This document shows, in pieces, positions 44,806 through 53,307 of a stretch of 64,000 bases of DNA. Position 1 is the stretch's first letter. The number at the start of each line of letters is the position of its first letter. The position numbers and the translations under genes are program-made. The stretch spans positions 62,001 through 126,000 of the forward strand of contig CAYNNQ010000003.1 in NCBI GenBank assembly GCA_964398785.1, given 5' to 3'. Under the pieces are notes generated by a model. It had not been told where the DNA came from. It saw only the letters and a program-made list of their open reading frames with translations, and did no database searches. This DNA comes from CAYNNQ01 sp964398785 (GTDB lineage: Bacteria > Desulfobacterota > Desulfovibrionia > Desulfovibrionales > Desulfonatronovibrionaceae).

Positions 44806-45954
44806 TCAACTCCCGGCATGTATCCGGTTCAGAAATTCGGCCACCGGGACTCCGGCTGATTTCGCCTTTTCCCGGACATCCTCCATCTCCGGACGCCACA
44901 TCCAATGTCCATTCAAATAAAAACTCTTTCCCTTTACCGCCCCCCAGCAGGTGTCCCGGACTTCCGTCTCCCGGGGCAAAATGCTCCGTCGGACCAATTG
45001 CTCCCGCACGCCCAGGGTCATGCATTGGCGGAAAAATGCGCCCTTTACCTCTTCTACATCCTCCGGAAGGGCCAATACCTGGAGTAACCCTCCAGCGCGG
45101 TTCTTTTTCATGACCCCCGGGACGTAAAGGACATCCAGCGCATTGCTCTTTTGGATATCCTCAATGAACACCCCGATTTCTTCTCCGCTCAAGTGATCCA
45201 CATTGGATTCCAGGACCCAAATCCATTCCCCGTCCGTTTCCCCGGAAGTGAACAAAAAAAGCCGCAACCCGTTAAATCCTCCTTCATCCTTGCTCCCGTA
45301 ACCGGTCCCACTTTTTTCCATTTTCCCCTGCGGCCCCCTGAAGCTATGGACCATCCGATCCACGAGCAAAGCTCCGGTCGGGGTCACCGCTTCGTACTTC
45401 AGGTCCGCTGGATATACCGGCTTACCCCGCATAAGTTCGGAAGTGGCCGGGGCGGGGAGGGGCAAAATGCCATGCGCACATTGTACATGTCCGCTAAACC
45501 AGGGCAAACTCCCGCAGGTAACCGCGCTTACCCCCAAAGAATCCAATGCCCAGAAAGCCCCGACAATATCCACAATCGAATCCACCGCACCGGTTTCATG
45601 GAAATGGACTTCGGAAACCGGGACTCCGTGCACGCCCGCCTCCACTTCAGCCAGTCTCCTAAAGGCCTGCACCGTCCTATCTCTAATCTCCCGCCCGCAC
45701 TCAAGACCAGCCACCAACTCCTCGATATCCCCAAGATGGCGTAGTGGCTGCTCTTCCCCCGCGCGGACGGAAACACGGTTTCCTTTTATCCCACAACGTT
45801 TTTCCCCGCTTATCTCCAGCCCGACATCCAGCCCGGCCCGGACGAAAATCTCCTCAAGTCCTTTCAGATCCACTCCCAGCCCGGCCGCAGCAGCCAGAAA
45901 CATGTCCCCACTGATGCCGCTGGAACAGTCAATATGCATGTGCCTAATGCCCAT
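44806..45954 (-). CDS. larC: LarC, nickel-pincer cofactor biosynthesis protein
   Basis: 382 residues. The N-terminal DCSSGISGDMFLAA and HFHETGAVDSIVDIVGAFWALDSLG are typical of LarC. LarC inserts nickel into the pyridinium-dithiocarboxylate mononucleotide cofactor of lactate racemase in a CTP-dependent step. larA, larB and larE are not in the window, so the cofactor pathway must be completed elsewhere. It converges with the U32 gene. A terminator-like hairpin lies in its leader. Confidence 0.92.
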   Translation of the reverse strand: MGIRHMHIDCSSGISGDMFLAAAAGLGVDLKGLEEIFVRAGLDVGLEISGEKRCGIKGNRVSVRAGEEQPLRHLGDIEELVAGLECGREIRDRTVQAFRRLAEVEAGVHGVPVSEVHFHETGAVDSIVDIVGAFWALDSLGVSAVTCGSLPWFSGHVQCAHGILPLPAPATSELMRGKPVYPADLKYEAVTPTGALLVDRMVHSFRGPQGKMEKSGTGYGSKDEGGFNGLRLFLFTSGETDGEWIWVLESNVDHLSGEEIGVFIEDIQKSNALDVLYVPGVMKKNRAGGLLQVLALPEDVEEVKGAFFRQCMTLGVREQLVRRSILPRETEVRDTCWGAVKGKSFYLNGHWMWRPEMEDVREKAKSAGVPVAEFLNRIHAGS

Positions 45955-45977
45955 TCATCTCTCCATTTTTTTCCATA

Positions 45978-46018
45978 CAAACAAAAAAAGCCCCCCGGAT
46001 CTCTCGAGGCCTCCCGGT
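45978..46018 (-). terminator. Terminator-like hairpin in the larC leader
   Basis: Read on the minus strand, AGGCCTC GAGAGATCC GGGGGGCT is followed by seven T. It stands about 25-60 bp before the larC ATG, so it could act as an attenuator for larC rather than ending an upstream gene. The stem is short (about 6 bp with one bulge), so confidence is low. Confidence 0.35.
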
Positions 46019-46142
46019 ATCTTCCAGAAAGCATGCCTCTTATAGTCCACAAACCCTCTTGCCAAACAACCCAAAAAGAATTACAGTATATTTAACTTGA
46101 GATGTACAAGGAAGGAATAACTGCATTCCCCGGGAGGAAAAA

Positions 46143-46523
46143 ATGAGTTATTCGGCAAATTTAAGCGCAGTTAAAGCGGCTTCTCTTTCCCAGCAGGTCA
46201 CGGCCAACGACGTAGCCAACATGAACACCCCCGGATATAAATCAAAGAGGGTAGATCTGGAATCCGGGCCTGAAGGACAGGGAGTAAGACCGGCAGCCAT
46301 CCGGGAGAATACCAAGCCCGGACCAGCAGTGGAGCAAATACAGACCTCCAGAAATGAACAGGGACAAGTGCGCCAGGAAGAGGTCCGGGTGGAGGGCAGC
46401 AACACGGACATTGCCGAGGAAACGGTACAAATGATCGAGGACGAAGCCTACCTCCGTTCCAATACTGAGGCCATCAGCTCCCATTTCCGGGCCACAGGAA
46501 GCGTGCTGAACATCCTTGTCTAG
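46143..46523 (+). CDS. Flagellar basal-body rod family protein (orphan)
   Basis: 126 residues. The N-terminal flagellar rod domain has QQVTANDVANMNTPGYKSKRVDL, and the C-terminal flg_bbr_C domain has VEGSNTDIAEETVQMIEDEAYLRSNTEAI. It is short like FlgB or FlgC, but it lies alone between larC and a MIF homologue with no other flagellar genes. GGGAGGA precedes the ATG. It is either an extra rod-type component or a relocated flgC-like gene. Confidence 0.82.
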   Translation: MSYSANLSAVKAASLSQQVTANDVANMNTPGYKSKRVDLESGPEGQGVRPAAIRENTKPGPAVEQIQTSRNEQGQVRQEEVRVEGSNTDIAEETVQMIEDEAYLRSNTEAISSHFRATGSVLNILV

Positions 46524-46529
46524 AAGAAA

Positions 46530-46868
46530 TCAGAAGGTAGTCCCGTTCACTCCCCACATTTTCCTTTCCACGCCCTCAAAGACGATGTATACCCGGTCCT
46601 GGGCCACATCCAGTGCCTGAGAAACAAGGAGACACAACTCCGCAGACAGCTTTTCCGAAAAGGATTCGTCCAGACCAATCCCCTTGAGTTCCATGTATAC
46701 CGCGGGCTGACGACTGCCGGCAAAAAACATGCGGCATTCGTCCTCCAAAGTAACCATCATGACCTCTTCCGGCTTGCCCAAAACTGCGCACACCCTTTCC
46801 GAGGCCTTGGCCATGAATTCATTCGGTCCACTTATTTCCTGATTGGTCATTATTTTTAAGCAGGGCAT
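46530..46868 (-). CDS. MIF-family tautomerase homologue
   Basis: 112 residues. The start MPCLKI places Pro directly after Met, as required for the catalytic amino-terminal proline of the MIF/4-OT tautomerase superfamily, and GAAGGAG lies upstream. Central VMMVTLEDECRMFFAGSRQPAVYMELKGIG and the last block RVYIVFEGVERKMWGVNG match MIF-like phenylpyruvate tautomerases. A longer in-frame start at 46991 would hide the Pro and is rejected. Confidence 0.87.
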   Translation of the reverse strand: MPCLKIMTNQEISGPNEFMAKASERVCAVLGKPEEVMMVTLEDECRMFFAGSRQPAVYMELKGIGLDESFSEKLSAELCLLVSQALDVAQDRVYIVFEGVERKMWGVNGTTF

Positions 46869-47051
46869 ATAAATCACTCCTTCACCCCATATCTTCCCCT
46901 TCCGGACAAGGTACCCTATCCCCGCCACTTTTTGGTGTTTCAATGCAACCCGGGGAGGTTTAAGTTTACCGAATATCTTGCGGGCATGCACTCGGTGCTT
47001 TGCATATTAATACAGCCCCGCCAAAAATGAAAAGCCCAAACTCGATACTTA

Positions 47052-48722
47052 CTATTCTTTCCCTACCAAGATCACCTGGGGAGAGACTACCGGGTCCCTC
47101 TCCAGTATCTTGCGGAAAAAACGGCGTAGGGCGGAACGGATCCTGTCTTCCATCTTCTGCGGTTCCTGCGGAGAAATATTGTAAAAGACATCCAAAACTA
47201 TATTCCTCGCCTCTTCCAGGACATGCGCAAACTGCTGCTCAAATATGAAGCCCCGAGAGGAGAGTTCCGGACCGTGCAACAATTCGCCGCTTTCCCTATC
47301 GATCACCATGGACACGATAACCAGGCCTTCTTCCCCCAACGCCTGCCTTTCCTTGAGTACTATCTGTCCCACGTCTCCCACGCCCTTGCCGTCCACAAGC
47401 ACCGATTCGGAGTTGACCCCGTCCTCAAACCGTACATCACCGCTTGCGGACAGAGTAAACGGCTGGCCGTTTTCCACCACTAAGGCCCGCTCCGGCGCGA
47501 CCCCGCACTCACGGGCAAGACGGGAATGCTTTAAAAGATGCCGGTATTCGCCGTGCACAGGCAAAAAATACTTGGGTTTCACCGCATTGAGCATGGTTTT
47601 GAGCTCTTCCTGATGGGCGTGCCCGGAGGCATGAATGGCCCGGACCTTCTCATAGAAAACCTCCGCCCCCATACGGTAGAGGTTGTTGATTACCTTGGTT
47701 ATCGCCTTGGTGTTTCCGGGGATGAAACGGGAAGACATGACCACTGTATCCCCGGGCTTTATCTTTATCTGCCGATGCTCCCCCAATCCCACACGGGTCA
47801 GGGCAGAAAGGGGCTCGCCCTGGGAGCCGGTCATAAGGAGGACAGTCTCGGAGTCTTTCAAGTTACTTGCATCCCGAAGTTCCACATAATTCTCCGAGGA
47901 ATACTCTATAAATCCAAGGCTTCGGGCCACTTCTATATTTCTGATCAGACTGCGTCCGCTCACCGCAACCTTCCGTCCAAAGCTCCGGGCCAGATCGAAT
48001 ATTTCCTGCATCCTTTGTACGTGACTGGAAAAAAGAGTAACCAGGATTCTGCCCTCGGCCTGCTCAAATATCTTTTGCAGCGATTCCTTGATTTCCATTT
48101 CGGTTAGTGCATATCCCTCCCTTTCCACGTTCGTGGAATCGGACATAAGCAAAGTAGCTCCGGAAGAGGCAAATGCGCTAATCCCTTCAACATCGGTCAA
48201 GTGCCCCCTCAAGGGATTGCGGTCGATCTTGAAATCCCCGGTATGCACCATCTTGCCTACCGGAGTTTCAATTCCCAGGGCATATCCCTCAATTATGGAA
48301 TGACAAGCAGAGAAAAAAGAAAAGGAAAAATCTTTCAGTTTGAGCTTCTGCCCAGGCTCCACAGGGCGTAGATAAACGTCATCGACCAAGCCGTATTCAC
48401 TCAACTTATTACGAATCAATCCCAGCGTGAACTCGGACCCGTAAATAGGGGCATCCACATAGGGCACTAGCCAGGGTACTCCCCCGATATGGTCCTCATG
48501 ACCATGGGTGAGAATTATCCCCTGTAACTTTTCCTTTCTGCGGAAAATATAATCCAAACGGGGGATGACCACATCCACCCCCAGATGGAAATCATCCGGA
48601 AACATCAACCCACAGTCTATCAACACCATGGATTCCTCGGTCTCCAGAGTCATGCAGTTCATGCCGATCTCGCCCAGACCACCCAACGGGGTTATCTTTA
48701 CCTTTTCTTTCCCTTTTTCCAT
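47052..48722 (-). CDS. rnj: Ribonuclease J
   Basis: 556 residues. The metallo-beta-lactamase core shows ILTHGHEDHIGG (HGHEDH at 73-78), followed by a beta-CASP domain and the C-terminal VLVDGKGVGDVGQIVLKERQALGEEGL and SRGFIF blocks. RNase J is a 5'-3' exonuclease and endonuclease for RNA. The start at 48722 follows GGAG; an earlier frame start at 48740 is less likely. Repeat A4 begins 36 bp before the ATG, so its promoter must lie within or behind the element. Confidence 0.93.
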   Translation of the reverse strand: MEKGKEKVKITPLGGLGEIGMNCMTLETEESMVLIDCGLMFPDDFHLGVDVVIPRLDYIFRRKEKLQGIILTHGHEDHIGGVPWLVPYVDAPIYGSEFTLGLIRNKLSEYGLVDDVYLRPVEPGQKLKLKDFSFSFFSACHSIIEGYALGIETPVGKMVHTGDFKIDRNPLRGHLTDVEGISAFASSGATLLMSDSTNVEREGYALTEMEIKESLQKIFEQAEGRILVTLFSSHVQRMQEIFDLARSFGRKVAVSGRSLIRNIEVARSLGFIEYSSENYVELRDASNLKDSETVLLMTGSQGEPLSALTRVGLGEHRQIKIKPGDTVVMSSRFIPGNTKAITKVINNLYRMGAEVFYEKVRAIHASGHAHQEELKTMLNAVKPKYFLPVHGEYRHLLKHSRLARECGVAPERALVVENGQPFTLSASGDVRFEDGVNSESVLVDGKGVGDVGQIVLKERQALGEEGLVIVSMVIDRESGELLHGPELSSRGFIFEQQFAHVLEEARNIVLDVFYNISPQEPQKMEDRIRSALRRFFRKILERDPVVSPQVILVGKE

Positions 48723-48757
48723 AACCACTCCATTAAACATTTGCCCCTGATATACAA

Positions 48758-49008
48758 GGCTCTCCGATACACCGTATGGATCTCTTATATTTTCTCCCCC
48801 TGATCTTTTGGGATGCCTTTAACGAGAGGCCCGCGCGTTTTCTTGGTCCTTTAATACTAGGTCGAAATCCCGCGCCCCAATTTTAATTTAGGCGCGGGAA
48901 GGGGGCAAGCGTCCCCCCTTTGGCGGGGCTTAGAAAACACCGGGCCGGTAGTTTGGCACCAAAAAAGATCAGGGGGAGAAAAATCCATATCAAACGTCGA
49001 GGACCCAA
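48758..49008. repeat. Family A palindromic miniature element, copy A4 (short core)
   Basis: 251 bp with L2 end GGCTCTCCGATACACCG at left and L1 end CAAACGTCGAGGACCCAA at right, opposite in orientation to A2. ATATACAA is perfectly duplicated at 48750-48757 and 49009-49016. The core has a CCCGCGCC/GGCGCGGG hairpin and GAGAGGCCCGCGCGTTTTC facing GAAAACACCGGGCCGG. Confidence 0.88.
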
Positions 49009-49073
49009 ATATACAAAGGGCCATTAATACATTATATTCTTTTTTTTACAACTTATTCCCAACCCGCTAAAAA

Positions 49074-49209
49074 GTTCTTATCCGGAAATTCAAAAATTTC
49101 CGGGTTTAGAAATATCACGTTTCCAGTAACGAGCGTATCTTAATACGTGATCGAATAATTACGAAAATTGACGCCGTTAAAATGGAAAAGGGCCATTTCC
49201 GGATGGAAA
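49074..49209. repeat. Family B element, shortened copy B6
   Basis: 136 bp. About 48 bp of the usual centre are missing (GTTTCCAG joins directly to TAACGAGCG). CTAAAAA is perfectly duplicated at 49067-49073 and 49210-49216, so the shortened form itself was inserted or it shrank afterwards. Confidence 0.87.
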
Positions 49210-49292
49210 CTAAAAAGCGTTAAGCCAATTGCAATCCCTATAAATTTAACAATTAAAAACAGCAAGGAACAATCCTGATGATCCGGTATGCA

Positions 49293-49422
49293 GACGCAAC
49301 TGCAAAAAGTCGAAGTCTGGAGTTAAGTGTACGGATAAAACTTCACAAGTCCCTGATTTTAATTAACAGTTTAACTTGAAACTTGGCACTGCCTGTAAAA
49401 ACACATTTCTTGCAGGCGCATC
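49293..49422. repeat. Family C miniature inverted-repeat element, copy C2
   Basis: 130 bp from GACGCAACTGCAAAAAG to TTGCAGGCGCATC. TATGCA is duplicated at 49287-49292 and 49423-49428. It lies between B6 and the fusA2 terminator in a gene-free stretch. Confidence 0.85.
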
Positions 49423-49488
49423 TATGCAATTTTTCCCCAAAAATGTCCCGGCGTTACCTGGGCATCTCCTTCGTCAAATGTCCACAAA

Positions 49489-49517
49489 AAAACCCCAACG
49501 GCTGGGGTTGGGGTTTT
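49489..49517 (-). terminator. Intrinsic terminator downstream of the EF-G-like gene
   Basis: An 11-bp perfect stem AAAACCCCAAC/GTTGGGGTTTT with a 7-nt loop. On the minus strand it is followed by a run of T (TTTTTTTGTGG). It fits the EF-G-like gene, whose stop lies 220 bp away because element B7 has been inserted between. Confidence 0.8.
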
Positions 49518-49541
49518 GTAAAATATTCCGAACGCTAGATA

Positions 49542-49725
49542 GTTCTTATTCGGAAATTCAAGAATTTCCGGGTTTAGAAATATCGCGTTTCCAATCCGGA
49601 AATGATATTTTTTCCTGTTTAACAAGGAAATTAAGTAATCATGAGCGAGCGTATCTTAACACGTGATCGAATAATCACCAAAATTGACACCGTTAAACTG
49701 GAAAAGGGCCATTTCCGGATGGAAA
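49542..49725. repeat. Family B miniature inverted-repeat element, copy B7
   Basis: 184 bp with complete B ends. CTAGATA is perfectly duplicated at 49535-49541 and 49726-49732. It lies between the stop codon of the EF-G-like gene and that gene's terminator, so it is transcribed as part of the 3' UTR. Confidence 0.88.
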
Positions 49726-49736
49726 CTAGATACAGC

Positions 49737-51800
49737 TCAATGCGCTGAACTCGTCCTGCTTTCCTCGATTACCTTCTCCGCTACATGAGGAGGGCACTCC
49801 TCGTAATGATCAAAATCCATGACAAAAGTCCCTTGTCCGCCGGTCATGGAGCGCAGGTCCCGGGCATATTGGAGCATCTCCGCCATGGGCACCTGAGCGT
49901 GGACCTCGGTAACCCCGTTGTTCGAGTCCGAGCCCTGTACCCGCCCTCGGCGGCTGGAAACATCTCCGATCACGTCTCCCATATAATCGTCCGGGACATA
50001 TATAGTCACGCTCATTATCGGTTCGAGCAGGGTGGGGCTGCATTTTTCCGCAGCCTTCTTGAAGGCCATGGAGCCTGCGATTTTAAAGGCCATCTCCGAG
50101 GAATCCACGCTGTGATAAGATCCATCGTAGAGGTTGACCTTGAAGTCCACCATCGGATACCCGGCCAAGACCCCTTTCTCTGCGGCTTCTTGAATGCCCT
50201 CGTCCACCGCTGGAATATACTGTTTGGGGATTACCCCTCCCACGATGGAATTGACGAACTCGTACCCCTCGCCTCTTCCCAAGGGTTCCAGGGTTATCCA
50301 GCAGTCCCCGAATTGTCCGCGTCCGCCACTTTGTTTCTTGTATCTGCCCTGTACATCCGCCTTGCCTTTCAGGGTCTCCCTGTACGGGATTTTCGGAGTC
50401 TTGAGTTCCACCCCGACCTTATAGCGCCGCTTTATTTTTTCGGCGGCGGTTTCAATATGCAATTGTCCCATCCCGGAAAGAAGCATGTCCCCGGTTTCCT
50501 CGTTACGGCTCAATTTAAGGGTAACATCCTCGGCCAGAAGACGCTGCACCGCAGTAAAAAGTTTATCTTCCTCCCCGCTTTCCCCGGGAGCCAAAGCATA
50601 AGAAATTATGGTCGGTCCAAGTTCGGGAAGGAAAAGTCTAAAATTGTCCTTTTCCTCACACAGGGTATCCCCGGTAACAGTTTCCTTTAGCTTGGGCACT
50701 CCCACAATAGCGCCGGGCCCGATTTCATCCTTGACGCCTACCTGTTTTTTGCCCTCGAAAAACAAAAGCTGCCCCAGTTTTTCCTTGCTGTCCTTATGCG
50801 GATTGGACACCATAGCATCCGGCACCGCTTTTCCGGAAAGCACACGCATGACACTAATCTGGCCGGAAAAAGGATCGGCAAGGGTCTTGAATACAAGACC
50901 GGAGAAGGGTTCTTCGGGAGAAGGAGACCTCTCTTCTCCGTTTTCGCCCTGCCAAGGGGCTCGTTGCAGAGGAGAGGGCAAAAATTGCTCCACAGCATCC
51001 AGCAGGAACTCGCCGGCCTTGTTTTCCAGGGCCGCACCTGCACAAACCGGCACTAGTTCGCCGTTTTTGACCCCCAGGGAAAGGCCCTTGTAGATTTCCT
51101 CAGCCGAAAGTTCGCCCTCTTCCAGATACTTCTCCATGAGCTCCTCGTCGCTTTCGGCTATATTCTCTATGGCTGTTTCCCGCAGTTCCGCCACTTGTTC
51201 GGCCATGTCCTCCGGGACATCTGCGCTGTTCACCTTGCCTCCTTCGGAAAAGAAGTAAGCCCGGTCCTCGAGGACGTTAACCACTCCCCGGAAATCGGAT
51301 TCGGCCCCGATAGGCAAGAACAAAAGCACAGTCTTGATACCCAGGGTTTGGGTAAGGCCGTTGTAGGCCATCCGAAAATCTGCCCTCTCCCGGTCCATCT
51401 TGTTTATAAAGACAAGTCCAGGCAATTGAGCAGCCTTGACTTCAGACCACATTTTCTTGGTCAATGGCTTCACTCCGTCCACGGCATCCAGAACAAATAT
51501 CACCCCGTCCACTGCGCTCAACTGATAGGGCATATCCCCAACAAAATTATTGTCGCCGGGCAAATCTATCAAAAAATGCTGGTTTTTTTTCCATTGGTAA
51601 TTGGCAAAACCGGGCTGGATACTCCCCCTTCTCTTGATCTCCTCCGGTTCGTAATCCAGGGTGGTAGTCCCCTCCTCAATACTACCCAGCCTGCTAATTT
51701 TTCCGGAGTTGTAAAGAAGCATCTCGGCTACGGAAGTCTTTCCCGTACCTCCGTGCCCCACCAAAGCAAAGGTCCTTTGAGTAGATAACTTATCCAGCAT
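49737..51800 (-). CDS. Elongation factor G-like GTPase
   Basis: 687 residues. G1 is GHGGTGKTS, G3 is DLPGDNNF (instead of DTPGHVDF), and G4 is NKMD; the switch region reads RRGSI in place of RGITI. EF-G domains II-V follow, ending with DVSSRRGRVQG. It belongs to the EF-G-like group (sometimes fusA2), a paralogue distinct from canonical fusA. Its function in translation is not settled; ribosome recycling or a stress role is possible. AAGGGGG supports the start at 51800; the frame start at 51833 is less likely. Confidence 0.9.
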   Translation of the reverse strand: MLDKLSTQRTFALVGHGGTGKTSVAEMLLYNSGKISRLGSIEEGTTTLDYEPEEIKRRGSIQPGFANYQWKKNQHFLIDLPGDNNFVGDMPYQLSAVDGVIFVLDAVDGVKPLTKKMWSEVKAAQLPGLVFINKMDRERADFRMAYNGLTQTLGIKTVLLFLPIGAESDFRGVVNVLEDRAYFFSEGGKVNSADVPEDMAEQVAELRETAIENIAESDEELMEKYLEEGELSAEEIYKGLSLGVKNGELVPVCAGAALENKAGEFLLDAVEQFLPSPLQRAPWQGENGEERSPSPEEPFSGLVFKTLADPFSGQISVMRVLSGKAVPDAMVSNPHKDSKEKLGQLLFFEGKKQVGVKDEIGPGAIVGVPKLKETVTGDTLCEEKDNFRLFLPELGPTIISYALAPGESGEEDKLFTAVQRLLAEDVTLKLSRNEETGDMLLSGMGQLHIETAAEKIKRRYKVGVELKTPKIPYRETLKGKADVQGRYKKQSGGRGQFGDCWITLEPLGRGEGYEFVNSIVGGVIPKQYIPAVDEGIQEAAEKGVLAGYPMVDFKVNLYDGSYHSVDSSEMAFKIAGSMAFKKAAEKCSPTLLEPIMSVTIYVPDDYMGDVIGDVSSRRGRVQGSDSNNGVTEVHAQVPMAEMLQYARDLRSMTGGQGTFVMDFDHYEECPPHVAEKVIEESRTSSAH

Positions 51801-51970
51801 TAAACAGCCCCCTTGGTAGAAGATGTGGCGCAACAGCGCTTTTGCTTGTGCTCACGCGGAAACAGTCCTGGACATTTGCACTCTTATATATATACAAACA
51901 TCCCTTGCCGGCGCTTGCGGTAAGGTAAACCCCGTACATGGACTTTTCCACCCCTAACCGAACAAAAAAC

Positions 51971-52218
51971 GGTTCCTCGACGTTTGATATGGATCTTTCT
52001 CCGCCTGATCTTTTGGGATGCTTTTAACGAGAGGCCCGCGCGTTTTCTTGGTCCTTAATATTAGCTTGAAATCCCGCGCACAAATTTTAACCTGGGTGCG
52101 GGAAGGGGAGGGGCATCCTCCTTTGGCGGGGCCTGGAAAAACACCGGGCCGGTAGTTTGGCATCCAAAAAGATCAGGCGGAGAAAATATAAAAAATCCAC
52201 ACACCGTGTCGAAGAGCC
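51971..52218. repeat. Family A element, copy A5 (ends exchanged)
   Basis: 248 bp with a short core. Its left outer end is the L1 type (CCTCGACGTTTGATATGG) but the adjacent inner arm is the AACGAGAGGCCCGCGCG type that joins L2 in A2, A4 and A6; the right side is the reciprocal. Flanks share only a weak A/C-rich match (CAAAAAAC versus CCAAAACC). The rest of 51801-52335 shows no gene. Confidence 0.8.
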
Positions 52219-52335
52219 CCAAAACCCTTAAGAACCGAACGAGACTAATCAGGCTCATAATTCTTCTAAAGATTCTGTTCTATAGGAGGCGGAAATTAAA
52301 GTTGTCAAGAAACACCCGTTCAAAGGGATAAAAAA

Positions 52336-53307
52336 ATGAAAAATACGGACAAAACTGCTCTTCTGGATCCGGCCCGGGTGGACTGCCAGGGGAACTGGCT
52401 TCTTTGGCCTCGAGAGCCCAAAGATAACATGTTGCAATCCATACAAGAACTGGGACAATTGGAGCCAGTGGTTGTCCGGGAAGGAACTCACCGACCGCTA
52501 CTTGTCTGTGGATACACGCGGGTAGCTGCTCTCCGTCATCTGCAGCAAAAGGTTGTGGCTGTCTTCCGGGGAATCGACCACCCGGATCTTGCTCTGGCCT
52601 ATGTGCACAGCAATTCCGGACGTATCCCCAGCCCTGGACAAACTTCCGCAGCTCTGCGCTATTACTGCCGGGATGAAGATCGGCGTCACCTTATGTACCA
52701 AGCACTGGACATCCCCCTCGGATCAACCCATTTCCGGCAATGGGAAAACTGGCTGCAGTTAGAAAGCCCGTGGGACCCACTTCTGGACAAAGGACACCTG
52801 CCCTTGAAAGCCGCGGACATCCTGGCCGCGCTCACTTCCGCGGACCGAGATGCCTTATTTCCGTTTTTTACCCGGCTTTCCTGGTCCAGAAACAAAGCCC
52901 TCCAATTTCTGAACTGGGCCTATGAATCCGGCCGGATATACGGTGAAGCCCCGGCGGAAGTAATCCGGAAAAGTAAATTGCCACAGATTTTGGAGCAAGA
53001 TCTTTCCCCCAAAGACGCCATTTCCGCACTCCTTCGGGAGATGCAAACAATCCACTCCCCGCATATAACCGCTTTCCGGGAAAAGAAAAACAACATCTGC
53101 CGGGAACTCACCGCGGGAACATGCTGGCGGGCGGAACATGCAGATAACCTGGAATCGAAAAAACTGCATATAAGCACGGACATAGCCTCGGCAAGGGAAC
53201 TGGACCAGAGGGCCCGGGAACTGTCCCAAATGGCGGAATCCGGAGCCTTTGAACTCTGGGATGAGTTCCGGGAAAGCTTCTTGGTCAAAGGCAAAGGAGA
53301 TGTATGA
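52336..53307 (+). CDS. ParB/Srx N-terminal-fold protein coupled to an SPL-like radical SAM gene
   Basis: 323 residues. The first 95 residues resemble a ParB-N/Srx domain: MLQSIQELGQLEPVVVRE, then LLVCGYTRVAALRHL (the GxRR-like box reads GYTR) and VVAVFRG. The middle and C-terminal parts are helical and not assigned; no clear ParB helix-turn-helix or CTP-binding GERRxRA box is seen. The gene ends with an ATGA-type overlap into the radical SAM gene, so both are probably made in fixed ratio. A DNA- or nucleotide-linked function for the pair is an inference. Confidence 0.72.
   Translation: MKNTDKTALLDPARVDCQGNWLLWPREPKDNMLQSIQELGQLEPVVVREGTHRPLLVCGYTRVAALRHLQQKVVAVFRGIDHPDLALAYVHSNSGRIPSPGQTSAALRYYCRDEDRRHLMYQALDIPLGSTHFRQWENWLQLESPWDPLLDKGHLPLKAADILAALTSADRDALFPFFTRLSWSRNKALQFLNWAYESGRIYGEAPAEVIRKSKLPQILEQDLSPKDAISALLREMQTIHSPHITAFREKKNNICRELTAGTCWRAEHADNLESKKLHISTDIASARELDQRARELSQMAESGAFELWDEFRESFLVKGKGDV

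Noticed and set aside
7188..49725. Family A, B and C repeats considered as CRISPR arrays
   Set aside because: Copies are dispersed singly, 125-305 bp long and flanked by unrelated target duplications; there are no short regular repeats with spacers and no cas genes.
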